A stretch of DNA of 64,000 bases, taken from Ga0077536 sp035325705. GTDB taxonomy: Bacteria > Pseudomonadota > Gammaproteobacteria > Ga0077536. The DNA lies in the NCBI GenBank assembly GCA_035325705.1, contig DAOKZI010000009.1:1-64000 (forward strand), written 5' to 3'. Within the stretch, counting starts at the first letter, position 1, and each line of letters opens with the position of its first letter. Made by a program: the position numbers and the translations under genes. Of the stretch, positions 45,853 through 55,186 are shown in pieces. Under the pieces are notes generated by a model. The model ran no database searches, had not been told where the DNA came from, and saw only the letters and a list, made by a program, of their open reading frames with translations.

Positions 45853-47067
45853 TCAATAGGCGCTCTCGAGCACGGCGACGACCTCGTCGACGCCGCGCAC
45901 GGGGCGCGGGTTGGTGGCGACGATCAGATCCTCGAGCGCGTCACGCGCGATCGCGGCGAAATCGTCCCGGCTCACGCCGACCTCGCGCAGGCGCTGCGGC
46001 AGCTCGAGATCGCGCACGAGCCGGCGCACCGCGTCGCGGCCGGCGGCCGCGGCCTGTTCCGGCGCGAGGCCCGCAATCTCGACGTCCATGCAGCGCGCGA
46101 TCCACGCCTGGCGCGCCCCGACGTGCGCGCGGTTGAACTCCATCGTCGGCACCATCATCACGCAGGAAGTCACGCCGTGCGGCACGTTGTTGCGCGCGCC
46201 GAGCTGGTGGCCGATGCCGTGGCTCAAGCCCAGGTTGACGTTGGCGAGGCCGCAGACCGACATCCACGCCGCGATCTGCGCCTGCGTGCGCGCATGCAGA
46301 TCGTCCGGCGAGCGCTTGCACAGGCGTAGCGTGCGGTTCAGCTCGCCGAGCGCGTGGCTCGCCAGCGCATCGACGAAGGGATGGGCATTGGTAGAGCACA
46401 GCGCCTCGACGCAGTGATCGACGGCGCGCATGCCGGTCGACAGCCACAGGGCCGGCGGCGTCTCCAGCGTCAGCTCGGCGTCGAGGAACACCGCGCGGGC
46501 GGCCAGCCGGCGGTCGATGTAGAGATCCTTGACCTTGCGCACCTCGTCGGTGACGCCGGCGAAGTGCGTGAACTCGCCGCCGGACAGCGTCGTCGAGATC
46601 GCGATCATCGGCAGCGCCGCGCCTGCGAGCGCGGGCACCTCGACGCGATCGGGATAAGTGAACTTCACGCGTAGGCGCTCGAAATCCTGCGGCTCGCGCA
46701 GATCCGCGGCCAGCGCCATCACGACCGCCTTGCCGGTGTCGTTCGGCGTGCCGCCGCCGAAGGACACGATGCCGTCGGCGCCGATCTCGCGCGCGCGGGC
46801 CGCGGCGCGCAGCACCGACTGCCGGTGCACGTGCTGGATGGTGTCGTGGAAGACCGCGGCGATGCGGCCGCCGGCCGCGCTGCACACGCGCTCGACCAGC
46901 GGCGTGCGCGTCGCCAAGCTGCGGCCCGTGATCAGCAGCGCACGCGTGATCCCGCGAGCGGCGAGCGCGGCCTCGAGCCGAGCGATCGCGCCCGGGCCGT
47001 GATGCACGTCCTCGATCGGCAGCAGCGTGAAGACACCCGCGAGGGCGTGATGATCGATCGGGAACAT
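45853..47067 (-). CDS. Iron-containing alcohol dehydrogenase
   Basis: Group III (Fe-dependent) alcohol dehydrogenase or maleylacetate-reductase-like enzyme of 404 residues. The NAD(P)-binding GGGTPNDTGK motif lies at about 92-101, and metal ligands are visible as the Asp in FLDAELT, and His residues in AVDHCVEAL and LSHGIGHQLG...VPHG. Its start at MFPIDHH fits the family; the frame extends upstream without support. It could oxidise an alcohol from a nearby pathway or reduce a ring-cleavage product; the sequence does not separate these. Confidence 0.9.
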   Translation of the reverse strand: MFPIDHHALAGVFTLLPIEDVHHGPGAIARLEAALAARGITRALLITGRSLATRTPLVERVCSAAGGRIAAVFHDTIQHVHRQSVLRAAARAREIGADGIVSFGGGTPNDTGKAVVMALAADLREPQDFERLRVKFTYPDRVEVPALAGAALPMIAISTTLSGGEFTHFAGVTDEVRKVKDLYIDRRLAARAVFLDAELTLETPPALWLSTGMRAVDHCVEALCSTNAHPFVDALASHALGELNRTLRLCKRSPDDLHARTQAQIAAWMSVCGLANVNLGLSHGIGHQLGARNNVPHGVTSCVMMVPTMEFNRAHVGARQAWIARCMDVEIAGLAPEQAAAAGRDAVRRLVRDLELPQRLREVGVSRDDFAAIARDALEDLIVATNPRPVRGVDEVVAVLESAY

Positions 47068-47304
47068 GGCAGCGCTCCGGTGACGATGACGCGGCGCATC
47101 TTCCGAGCCGCTCGCGAAGCCTGTCAAGGCAAGCGCCGCGCGTCGCCTGCAATGCAGCAAGCACACCCTTCCCCCGAACGGATGAAACCAACACGTCGCG
47201 TTCCTGCGCGCGCCTCCCTACCATGCATACGAGGTGATCGCGCGAGGCACCTCGTGTGCTCGCGCAGCGCACCCGATTCCGTTTTCGAGGGGAGCACTAC
47301 GACA

Positions 47305-48861
47305 ATGAAGCAACCACCAGGTTGCCGGCGCACGCGCGCGCTCGTCGCGGCGTGTTTCAGCGCGCTGGCCGGATCGACCGCTCGCGCCGACGAGCTCGGC
47401 GACGCGTTCTCGAAGTTCGATCGCGCGATGGCGACCTTCAACCCGCTAGGCGAATACGTGCGCAAGCCGATCGAGCGCGCGCTACCGCGGCTGACCTTCC
47501 GCGGCGCGCTGCGCCAGTGGTCGGACGTGCTGATCGACAGCGACGATCGCGTCGGCTTCCGCGAGCAGGACTTCCGCTTCCTGCAGATCCAGAACCTGCT
47601 CGAGCTCGAGACCTTCTACAACGTGGCGCCCGGCCTCGACATCAACGCCGTGACGCACGCGATGTACGACGGCGTCTACGACTGGCAGCACTCGAGCGGC
47701 CTCTACGCCGATCGCCTCGATCGCAGCAACGAGCTCTACGACGACGCCGAGCGCATCCTGCGCGAGCTCTACGTGAGCTATCGCACGCCCGACTTCGATC
47801 TGATGCTCGGCAAGCAGCAGGTCATCTGGGGCAAGATGGACGGCCAGTTCATCGACATCATCAACGGCATGGATCGCCGCGAATCGGTGCAGCTCGAGAC
47901 CGAGGACTACGAGCTGCGGCGGCTGCCGACCTGGATGGCGAACACGACCTTCCACTTCGGCCGCAATTCGCTGCAGATGCTCTACATCTTCGACTTCGAG
48001 CAGGATCGGCAGCCGGCGCCGGGCTCGCCGTGGTTCTCGCCGCTGATCCCGCCGCCGGGCCCGGGCAGCGACATCGTGCTGCCGACGAAGCGCGTCGAGA
48101 GCGGCGACTTCGGCGATCACGAGTTCGGCCTGCGCTTCGATCGCTCGGCCGGCGCGCTGACCTACGGGATGATCTACGCCTATCTGTGGGACAAGAACCC
48201 CGTCAATCACGTGATCGGCACGGAGACGCGCGGCGGCACGACGCTGCTGCGGCTCCAGCCGCGTTACGAGCGCCTGCACCACGTCGGCATCACGGCCGAC
48301 TACGCGACGACCTTGAGCGATATCCCGTGGATGGGCACGCTGCCGGCGGTGTTCCGGCTCGAGGCGCTGTGGACCAAGGGCGTGCGCTTCGTCGACTTCA
48401 CGAAGCAGGCGGCGGCGCGTGCGGGCGTCGCGACCGACGGCACCGCGCAGCACGATACGCTGCGCGCGGCCATCGCCGCGGAGTTCGGCCTGCCCGCGAA
48501 CACGACGATGATCCTGCAGACCTCCTACTACCACACCTTCGGCTGGAACCCGGCCTTGGGCTACGGCTTCGGCGGCGGTTTCGGCGACGAGTGGAGTCTG
48601 ATCCCGCTCCTCTACCTGTCGCGGCCTTTCGCCTTCACGCGCGATCGGCTGAGCGCGCAGTTCACGGCCTTTCCCGTCGTCAGCGGCCCGGATCGCGGCT
48701 GGCAGGGCATCAAGACCAAGCTGCGCGTGAAGTACAAATTCTCGCAGTTCGTCAGCGGTCAGCTCGTCTACAACGGTTACGACACCGGCGATCCGACCGA
48801 TCTCTACGGGCAGTACGACGAATGGGACAACTTCGGCTGGGAGCTCAGCTATGAATTCTGA
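47305..48861 (+). CDS. DUF1302-type outer-membrane beta-barrel protein
   Basis: A 518-residue exported protein with a signal peptide cut near ARA-DELG (about residue 29) and many amphipathic strands ending in aromatic residues, closing with GWELSYEF as outer-membrane barrels do. Motifs RELYVSYRTPDFDLMLGKQQVIWGK and the Q-D-W-G-like pieces match DUF1302. Such proteins are often encoded beside DUF1329 proteins and RND/MMPL exporters in hydrophobic-compound catabolism clusters and may take up such substrates. GAGGGG precedes the ATG. First of four coupled genes. Confidence 0.88.
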   Translation: MKQPPGCRRTRALVAACFSALAGSTARADELGDAFSKFDRAMATFNPLGEYVRKPIERALPRLTFRGALRQWSDVLIDSDDRVGFREQDFRFLQIQNLLELETFYNVAPGLDINAVTHAMYDGVYDWQHSSGLYADRLDRSNELYDDAERILRELYVSYRTPDFDLMLGKQQVIWGKMDGQFIDIINGMDRRESVQLETEDYELRRLPTWMANTTFHFGRNSLQMLYIFDFEQDRQPAPGSPWFSPLIPPPGPGSDIVLPTKRVESGDFGDHEFGLRFDRSAGALTYGMIYAYLWDKNPVNHVIGTETRGGTTLLRLQPRYERLHHVGITADYATTLSDIPWMGTLPAVFRLEALWTKGVRFVDFTKQAAARAGVATDGTAQHDTLRAAIAAEFGLPANTTMILQTSYYHTFGWNPALGYGFGGGFGDEWSLIPLLYLSRPFAFTRDRLSAQFTAFPVVSGPDRGWQGIKTKLRVKYKFSQFVSGQLVYNGYDTGDPTDLYGQYDEWDNFGWELSYEF

Positions 48862-50176
48862 TCTCATCCTGCGCTGTGCCGCGGCCCTGCTCCTGCTGCT
48901 GAGCGCCGGCGTCGCGGCCGAGGAGCGCACTTGGCGCACGCTCGCCGAGCTCGGCGACGCGGATCGCGCGCTGTTCGATCCCGCCACGACGGCGCCGCGC
49001 GATCCGGCCTTGCCCTACCTGCCCGCCGAGCCCTGGCCCTTCCAGGCGCCGTACACGTCGGAGGAGATGGGCTATCGCTCGACCGAGTTCGTGCACATCT
49101 CGCGCTGGCCGCATTCGCTGATCGACGTGTTCGGCGTCATCACGAGCTCGGGCTACATCAACCAGGGCGCGGGCGTCAGCTATGTGATGCAGACGACGCC
49201 GCCCGGCTTCGAGGCCTATGTGCGGCAGGTGAAAGCCGGCGAAGTCTATTCGCGCTGGCTGATCTACAGCATGTTCCCGCCCGAGACGGAGGCCGAGCAG
49301 CAGCTCTGGGTGCCCTATCGCACGGACGCCCAGAACCGCACGAAAATGGATTTCTTCGTCTATTCGCCGCAGTTGCGGCGCGTGCGGCGTCAGCCGCAGC
49401 CGCGCCGGGATCAGCGTTTCCCCGACAACGCCCAGACCTTCGACGACGTGATCGGCCGCGATCCCTGGGAGTTCGACTGGAGCCTGCTCGGCACCGACGT
49501 CGTGCATCGCACGATCCGCTTCCCGACGACGCGGCCGACGATCGTGCTGAACGGCGCCGAGGGCTTCGTGGAGCGCAAGACCGCGGATCTGAAACCCATG
49601 GGCGATTCTTATCCGCACTACCGCGCCGACGGCGGCGTCGACTGCTGGGTGCTCAAGGCCGAGACGCGCAGCGATCTGCTGCCGGACTACAACGAGAAGA
49701 CGCTGATCCTCTGGCTCGACAAGCAGTACTTCTATCCGCTGCGCATGGAGAAGTACGACCGCGACGGCAAGCTCATCATGATCGAGGTGCGCAACGCCGA
49801 GCTCGAGAATCCTGCGCGCGAGGGCTTCGGCTATGCGGCGCGCATGACGCTCTACTGGGATCTCGAGCACGACATCATGAGCTACAGCGTCCACGACGGC
49901 CACCGCGTCCACGACTGGACGCCCGAAGAGCAGACGATGATCTTCACGCCGGAGTTCATGCGCCGGCAGTGGCTGTACGAGCCGATCAAGTCGCAGATGC
50001 TGATCGGCGATCCGGCGCATTTCTTCCTGCGGCCGGATCTCTATCGCGATCGCTTCCCGGAGGTCCGGCGCATCGAGCTCTCGCCCGCGCTCGCGCAGCG
50101 CTACGCGGCGCAGGAAGCGGCCGGTCAGCTCGTGTTCGAGTCCGGCGGCGAAGCGCTGCAGGCCGCGACTCCTTGA
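48851..50176 (+). CDS. DUF1329 periplasmic/outer-membrane-associated protein
   Basis: A 441-residue exported protein (signal peptide to about VAAEE, residue 24) of DUF1329, a LolA-like lipoprotein-sorting fold. It overlaps the DUF1302 gene by 11 bases; the two families are regular partners. Recognisable stretches include LWVPYRTDAQNR, GRDPWEFDWSLLG and DCWVLKAETR. The usual role is unproved, but co-occurrence with barrel proteins suggests it escorts hydrophobic molecules or lipids across the periplasm. Confidence 0.88.
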   Translation: MNSDLILRCAAALLLLLSAGVAAEERTWRTLAELGDADRALFDPATTAPRDPALPYLPAEPWPFQAPYTSEEMGYRSTEFVHISRWPHSLIDVFGVITSSGYINQGAGVSYVMQTTPPGFEAYVRQVKAGEVYSRWLIYSMFPPETEAEQQLWVPYRTDAQNRTKMDFFVYSPQLRRVRRQPQPRRDQRFPDNAQTFDDVIGRDPWEFDWSLLGTDVVHRTIRFPTTRPTIVLNGAEGFVERKTADLKPMGDSYPHYRADGGVDCWVLKAETRSDLLPDYNEKTLILWLDKQYFYPLRMEKYDRDGKLIMIEVRNAELENPAREGFGYAARMTLYWDLEHDIMSYSVHDGHRVHDWTPEEQTMIFTPEFMRRQWLYEPIKSQMLIGDPAHFFLRPDLYRDRFPEVRRIELSPALAQRYAAQEAAGQLVFESGGEALQAATP

Positions 50177-50185
50177 GCCGCCGCG

Positions 50186-51157
50186 ATGCGTGCAAGCTGC
50201 TGCGTGTTAGTCGTGCTCCTGCTCGCCGCGCTGGGCGGCTGCGACGAGGCGCCGCCCGCGGCGCACATCGGCAGTCCGGACGGGCCCTATAGTCTGGCGC
50301 TGAACCTGAGCCCGCCGGCGCCGCCGCCGGCGACGGAGGCGCTGCTCGAGTTCACGCTGACGCAGGGCCCGGATCGGGTACCCGTCGCGGATCCGCAAAT
50401 CGTCCACGAGCGCGCGCTGCACACCTTCATCGTCGCGCGCGACTTCACGAGCTTCGCGCACCTGCATCACGAAGACTACGCGCCGCGCACGGACGCCGAG
50501 CGCGCGGGCGGGCGCTTCCGCTTTCCCTACGTGTTCCCGCATGCCGGCGACTACCGCATCGTCAGCGAGTTCGTGCATCGCGATCGCGCGTGGAGCAAGC
50601 GTTTCGATCTGCGCATCGGCGAACGCGAGGCCGCGCGCCCGCCCGCCGCGGCCGATCTCGCGCGCGAGCGTCGCATCGGCCCGTACACCGCGACGCTCGC
50701 CGTCTCGCCCGCCGTGCCCGTCGCCGGGCACGAGGCCGAGCTCGTCGTCACGCTCGCGCGCGACGGCCGGCCGGTGGAGAACCTCGCGCTATGGCTGGGC
50801 GCGGAGACGCACCTCGCGATCTGGCGCGAAGACGGCGAGCACTTCGGCCATGCGCACAGCTACACCGCGGCGATGGCGCGCATGATGAGCGCGATGCAGT
50901 CGCATCGCATGGACGCCGCACACACGGCGGCGATGATGCTCGAGATGATGAAGCTGCCGGCGACGCTCGAGTATCCCGGGCCGCGCGTGCCCGTGCGCCA
51001 CACCTTCCCGAGCGCGGGTCGCTATCGGCTCTTCTTCCAGTTCGCGCCGGGCGGTGAAGTGCTGCTCGTGCCTTTCGTGCTCGACGTCGTCGCCGACGAT
51101 GGGCGCGTCGATACGCACATCGAGTCGATCGTGAAGCTCGCGGGAGCGGCGCCCTGA
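50186..51157 (+). CDS. Outer-membrane-type lipoprotein with His/Met-rich repeats
   Basis: A 323-residue predicted lipoprotein (lipobox LGGC, Cys19). The mature part looks like two related beta-sandwich modules of the YtkA/FixH-like kind: the first has SFAHLHHEDYAP and a FPHAGDYRIVSEF ending, the second GEHFGHAHSYTAAMARM and FPSAGRYRLFFQF. The second carries an inserted Met/His-rich helix (about 232-260, many Met plus several His), suggestive of copper or other metal binding. No exact family is recognised. It lies nine bases after the DUF1329 gene in the same operon. Confidence 0.75.
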   Translation: MRASCCVLVVLLLAALGGCDEAPPAAHIGSPDGPYSLALNLSPPAPPPATEALLEFTLTQGPDRVPVADPQIVHERALHTFIVARDFTSFAHLHHEDYAPRTDAERAGGRFRFPYVFPHAGDYRIVSEFVHRDRAWSKRFDLRIGEREAARPPAAADLARERRIGPYTATLAVSPAVPVAGHEAELVVTLARDGRPVENLALWLGAETHLAIWREDGEHFGHAHSYTAAMARMMSAMQSHRMDAAHTAAMMLEMMKLPATLEYPGPRVPVRHTFPSAGRYRLFFQFAPGGEVLLVPFVLDVVADDGRVDTHIESIVKLAGAAP

Positions 51158-51735
51158 GACGCGGCGCGCTGTCCTTCGCGCTCGCGCTGTGGACAGCGGG
51201 CGGCCAGGCGGGTCACGGCCTGATCAACTCCTTCGCGGATCTCGAATGGCTGCCGGCTCCCGGCACGACGCCGGACTCGCCGGCCTGGGCCGCCGATCGC
51301 GCCGAAGAGACGCTGCGCCTTTTCTTCGCGAGCGACGATGCGGCGCGCCTCGCGCTGCTCGAAGCCTGCGCGCGCGAGCGGCTCGCCGAAGCGGACGCGA
51401 TGGTGCGCGCCCGCGATCGCGAGGCGGCGCTGCGCGCGGGCGACGCCTATGCGACGCTGCTCGACGAGATCGACGCGCTGCTCGAAGACGCCGCGGCGCG
51501 CCGGCGCCAGGCCGAAGCGCTGCTCGGCCACCAGTACATGCTGGCGACGAACTATCTCGATCTGCCGCGCGACACGCGCCCGATCCTGCTCACGGTGATC
51601 GAGCAGGCCGCGCGCCACTACGCGCGTCTCACCCGCCAGTTGCCGGCGCGCACGAAAGAAGCGCTGTTCTTCAAGGAGGAGGAAGTGCGCTGGTCACGCG
51701 ACATGGCGATGGCGGCCGACGAGCAGGGACTGTGA
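51154..51735 (+). CDS. DUF5667-like exported protein, probable CTG start
   Basis: A frame of 193 codons starting at CTG (51154) that overlaps the lipoprotein stop (CTGA). Its first residues (LRRGALSFALALWTAGGQAG) look like a signal peptide, and ERAEETLRLFFA/LLEACARERLAEADAMVRA resembles DUF5667, a helical domain of secreted proteins. The first in-frame ATG (51400) would remove the signal peptide and half the domain. Coupling and signal peptide support the non-ATG start, but this is inferred. Confidence 0.6.
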   Translation: MRRGALSFALALWTAGGQAGHGLINSFADLEWLPAPGTTPDSPAWAADRAEETLRLFFASDDAARLALLEACARERLAEADAMVRARDREAALRAGDAYATLLDEIDALLEDAAARRRQAEALLGHQYMLATNYLDLPRDTRPILLTVIEQAARHYARLTRQLPARTKEALFFKEEEVRWSRDMAMAADEQGL

Positions 51736-51747
51736 GCCCGGCGTCTC

Positions 51748-52338
51748 GTCGCCCGGGTGCAGCGGAGCGAAACCCGGGGCTACGAAGGCTGACACGTTTT
51801 TTTGCCACCGAGAACACAGAGAACACGGAGGGAAAATTGATTGGGCCTGCGCATCCGTAACGCCAGGAGTCGTAGGTTGGGCTGACGAAGGAAGCCCAAC
51901 ATCGGGCGCCGAACGTTGGGCTTCCTTCGTCAGTCCAACGATGATGAGGCGCGCGCATCACCCCCAATCATGAAAGAGACATAGTCCTCCAACGTGAACG
52001 GCGCTTTCGTAGCCCGGGTGGAGCGCGCAGCGCGTAACCCGGGATCGGCGCCCGCCGTCCGCTCCTGCAGTCGAGAAGACCCGGCGCGGTGCGCGCCGCG
52101 CAGGGCCGAAATCCTTTACGTATCGAGCATGCCCGATCCCGGGTTCCGCTACGCTGCACCCGGGCTACGAGAACGAGGGCGCCCTCTTTCACGGCAACCT
52201 ACGTTCTTCTCCGTGTTCTCTGTGTTCTCCGTGGCGTGCCAAGCGCAAATTCAGCAACTTTCCGGTAGAGCACGGAATCGAGACGGGCACGGTCCCCCTC
52301 ATCCCCCTCGGTGTTCTCTGTGTTCTCGGTGGCAAAAG
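51748..52338. repeat. Composite repeat module (families A, B, D)
   Basis: Holds a degenerate A unit (51748-51783), D (51797-51832), B inverted pair (51872-51939), A direct (52009-52043), A inverted (52138-52168), a D variant (52204-52236) and an inverted D (52303-52338). The order mirrors the module at 42620-43004, with the A pair inserted. The gap 51736-52398 has no supported gene. Confidence 0.88.
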
Positions 52339-52398
52339 CAGCCTGTCGGGGTGCCGGCGACGGCAAGTCGCGATCCCGGATTCCGCCGATGCAAAACC

Positions 52399-53082
52399 TC
52401 AGCCGCCGAACAGATTCGCTTCCACTTCCCGCAGATGCTCGCGCAGCGCGGCGGTCGCGGCCGCTTCGTCGCGATCGCGCAGGGCGGCGACGATGGCGCG
52501 GTGCTGCGCTTCGTAGCGGGCGCGACGCGCGGGCGTCAGCGCCTGCCGCTTGAGCTGCCCCCATTCGCCGTTGTCGCGCACTTCGGTCATCAGCCGCAGC
52601 GTCAGCGTGAGAAAGCCGTTGTGAGCCGCCTGCGACAAGGCCTCGTGCAGCGCGCCGTCCCAGTATTCGAACTCCTCGAAGCTCGCGGCGCGCGCCGCCT
52701 CGTCGAGACAGTGCTGCATGCGCTCGAAGTCGAGCGGCGTCGCGTGGCGCACGATCAGCGCCGGCAGCAGGGGCTCGAACAAGAGCCGCGCTTCCATCAG
52801 CTCCGCGGGACTGACGCCAGCCACCGCCGCGCGCGGCAGCGCGCCGTGCTGGCCGCCGCGCGGCAGGCGGACGACGAAAGTGCCGCTGCCGACCTCGCGG
52901 CGTAGCACCCCGTCTTCGATGTAGCGCGCGAGCACGCGCCGCACGACGGCGCGCGACAGGCCGAAGCGGCCGCCGAGCTCGCGCTCCGACGGCAGCTTCA
53001 CGCCGACCGCCCAGCTACCGGTCGCGAGCTGATCGGCGACGTGGCGCTGCAGCCGTGCGGCGGCCGCGGTGTCCTGCATCAT
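52399..53082 (-). CDS. GntR/FadR-family (FCD) transcriptional regulator
   Basis: A 227-residue regulator: N-terminal winged helix-turn-helix (LPSERELGGRFGLSRAVVRRVLARYIEDGVLRREVG in part, about 27-62) and an all-helical FCD ligand-binding domain with candidate metal ligands (Asp in EYWDGALHEAL, His residues in HEAL, QHRAI and REHLREV). The ATG at 53082 has GGGAGGG six bases upstream; starts at 53118/53115 would run through an operator-like palindrome. Divergent from the Rieske operon, it probably represses it until a carboxylate inducer binds. Confidence 0.9.
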   Translation of the reverse strand: MMQDTAAAARLQRHVADQLATGSWAVGVKLPSERELGGRFGLSRAVVRRVLARYIEDGVLRREVGSGTFVVRLPRGGQHGALPRAAVAGVSPAELMEARLLFEPLLPALIVRHATPLDFERMQHCLDEAARAASFEEFEYWDGALHEALSQAAHNGFLTLTLRLMTEVRDNGEWGQLKRQALTPARRARYEAQHRAIVAALRDRDEAAATAALREHLREVEANLFGG

Positions 53083-53101
53083 CCGGACCCTCCCGATCCG
53101 A

Positions 53102-53111
53102 ACCAATTGGT
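53102..53111. promoter_or_regulatory. Operator candidate, copy 1 (ACCAATTGGT)
   Basis: Perfect 10-base palindrome ACCAATTGGT located 19 bases upstream of the regulator's ATG. A near-identical copy lies at 53181-53190. Both are in the 122-base divergent promoter region, the usual place for FCD-type GntR operators. Confidence 0.6.
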
Positions 53112-53180
53112 CCATCATAACGAGCGCGCTCGATTGAGCACACCGGGCGCCGTTCGTATCATCGCCGGCGAGCCTGAGAG

Positions 53181-53190
53181 ACCAACTGGT
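53181..53190. promoter_or_regulatory. Operator candidate, copy 2 (ACCAACTGGT)
   Basis: ACCAACTGGT differs from copy 1 at one base and lies 14 bases before the Rieske oxygenase ATG, 79 bases from copy 1. Binding here would block transcription or initiation of the catabolic operon. Confidence 0.6.
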
Positions 53191-53204
53191 TGCACGGAGT
53201 TCCG

Positions 53205-54275
53205 ATGAGCGCAGCACGCCCGGCCGCGAACTATCCCTTCCAGCACTGGTGGGTCGCGGCGAGCTCGGATGAGCTCGCGCCCGGCCGCCTGCTTGCGCGG
53301 CGGCTGCTCGGTTACGACCTCGCGCTCTACCGCCGTCGCGACGGCACACCCGTCGCGCTCGAAGATCGCTGCGTGCATCGCGGCCTGCCGCTGTCGCGCG
53401 GCTGGCTCGAGGACGACGAGGTGGTCTGCGGCTATCACGGTTTCCGTTACGCCGCGCACGGCGCCTGCGTGCGCGTGCCGACGCAGGCGCAGATCCCCGC
53501 GCGCGCCGAGGTGCAGGCCTTTCCGCTCGTCGAGAAGCCGCCGTTCGTGTGGATCTGGACCGGCGATCCGGCGCAGGCCGATCCCGCACGCGTGCCCGTC
53601 TATCCGTGGCTCAACGACGCGGGCTGGGTGCATGCGCTGGGCCATCTGCGCATCGCCTGCAACTACATGGCGCTGAAGGAGAACGTGCTCGACCTCACAC
53701 ACTTCGCCTACGCTCATCGCGCGAGCTTCGAGATGGACGACGACTACGCCGCGCCACCGCGCTGCACGATCGAGGACGGCAAGGTGGTCTTCCGCCAGTC
53801 CTTCCTCGGCAAGCCGCTGCCGCCGTTCTACGGCGATCACTGCGGGCTCGGCCGCAAGCCGGTCGATCGTCACGACGAAGGCGTCTCGCATTCGCCGGCC
53901 GAGCACGTGTTCACCGCGCGCATCGTCAATCGCGATCCCGCGCCGGGCGAGCGCGAAGAGTACTTCGTGCGCTTCCACCACATGACCACGCCGGAGTCGC
54001 CGCGCGCGCATCACTACTGGTGGGTGATGGCGCGCGATCACGGCCTCGGCGACGAAGCGCGGGCGTGGATGACGGCCGTGATCACGGCGGGCTTCGAGGA
54101 GGATCGCGCGATCCTCGAAGCGATCCAGCAGCGCCTCGACGATTGCGAGGATCCGTCGCGGCTGCGCGAGGTCAGCGTGCTCGCCGACACCGCCGGCCTG
54201 CAGGCCCGGCGCCAGCTCGAGGCGCTGCTCGCTCGCGAGCGTGCGGGACAGACCGGCGCGGCACGCGCCTCATGA
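53205..54275 (+). CDS. Rieske non-heme iron oxygenase (VanA-like O-demethylase/hydroxylase)
   Basis: Oxygenase component of 356 residues. Rieske [2Fe-2S] ligands are C56/H58 and C75/H78 (CVHRG...CGYHG); the mononuclear iron site is in LKENVLDLTHFAYAH, with N160, D163, H166 and H171. The layout matches the vanillate O-demethylase/phthalate-type alpha subunit without a beta subunit. It needs a reductase not found in the window. GGAG precedes the ATG. It is first in an operon with ring- or acyl-cleaving hydrolases, so an aromatic or heteroaromatic acid is a likely substrate. Confidence 0.92.
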   Translation: MSAARPAANYPFQHWWVAASSDELAPGRLLARRLLGYDLALYRRRDGTPVALEDRCVHRGLPLSRGWLEDDEVVCGYHGFRYAAHGACVRVPTQAQIPARAEVQAFPLVEKPPFVWIWTGDPAQADPARVPVYPWLNDAGWVHALGHLRIACNYMALKENVLDLTHFAYAHRASFEMDDDYAAPPRCTIEDGKVVFRQSFLGKPLPPFYGDHCGLGRKPVDRHDEGVSHSPAEHVFTARIVNRDPAPGEREEYFVRFHHMTTPESPRAHHYWWVMARDHGLGDEARAWMTAVITAGFEEDRAILEAIQQRLDDCEDPSRLREVSVLADTAGLQARRQLEALLARERAGQTGAARAS

Positions 54276-54299
54276 GTTTTCGATTGCCTGGAGTCCGCG

Positions 54300-55175
54300 A
54301 TGAAGATCGCCCGTTTCCTGTTCCGTGATTCAGTTCGCCTCGGTCTCGTCGACGTCGCCAGGCGCCGCCTCGAGCTGCTGCCCGCCGACGGCGGCGGCGG
54401 CGATCCGATGATCCGGCTCATCGAGCGCGATCTCGACGGCGAGCGGCCGCGCGGCACGCGCGAATACGTCGCGCTCGACGAGGTGCGCCTGCTGCCGCCG
54501 ATCGCGCAGCCGAGCAAGAACGTGCTGTGCGTCGGCAAGAACTACCGCGCGCACGCCGCCGAGTTCACCCGGAGCGGCTACGACGGCACGGCGAAGAGCT
54601 TGAGCGATCCCGTGCCCGAGTTCCCGATTCTCTTCACCAAGGCGCCGTGCACGATGATCGGGGCGCGCGACACCGTGTTGCCGCCCTGGGAGCAGTCCGT
54701 CGAGATCGACTACGAGGCCGAGCTCGGCATCGTCATCGGCCGCGGCGGCCGCCGCATCGCGAAAGACGATGCGATGCGCCACGTATGGGGCTACACCATC
54801 GTCAATGACGTCACCGCGCGCGATCTCCAGGTCCGGCACAAGCAGTGGCTGCTCGGCAAGTCGATCGACACCTTCTGCCCGATCGGCCCCTGGCTGGTCA
54901 CGGCCGACGAGCTCGATCACGCGAATCTCGACATCGCCTGCTGGGTCAACGGCGAGCTGCGCCAGCAGGCGAACACGCGCGACATGATCTTCGACGTGCC
55001 GACGATCGTCGCGACGATCGCGGCGAGCATGAGCCTCGCCCCCGGCGACATCATCGCGACCGGCACGCCGGCCGGCGTCGGGGTCGGCTTCAAGCCGCCG
55101 AAGTTCTTGCAAGCCGGCGACGTCGTGCGCATCGCGATCGCCGGCATCGGCGAAATCGAGAACTCGATCGGCTGA
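54300..55175 (+). CDS. Fumarylacetoacetate hydrolase family protein
   Basis: A 291-residue FAH-fold enzyme. Core motifs: CVGKNYRAHAAE (about 78-89), KAPCTMIG, the metal site EIDYEAELGIVIG and NDVTARDLQ, and TGTPAGVGVG near the C-terminus. Family members cleave C-C bonds in 1,3-dicarbonyl ring-fission products (fumarylpyruvate, acylpyruvates) or decarboxylate/hydrate them. It lies 24 bases after the Rieske gene with GGAG upstream, so it probably acts on the same degradation route. Confidence 0.92.
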   Translation: MKIARFLFRDSVRLGLVDVARRRLELLPADGGGGDPMIRLIERDLDGERPRGTREYVALDEVRLLPPIAQPSKNVLCVGKNYRAHAAEFTRSGYDGTAKSLSDPVPEFPILFTKAPCTMIGARDTVLPPWEQSVEIDYEAELGIVIGRGGRRIAKDDAMRHVWGYTIVNDVTARDLQVRHKQWLLGKSIDTFCPIGPWLVTADELDHANLDIACWVNGELRQQANTRDMIFDVPTIVATIAASMSLAPGDIIATGTPAGVGVGFKPPKFLQAGDVVRIAIAGIGEIENSIG

Positions 55176-55186
55176 GTGGAACAGGC

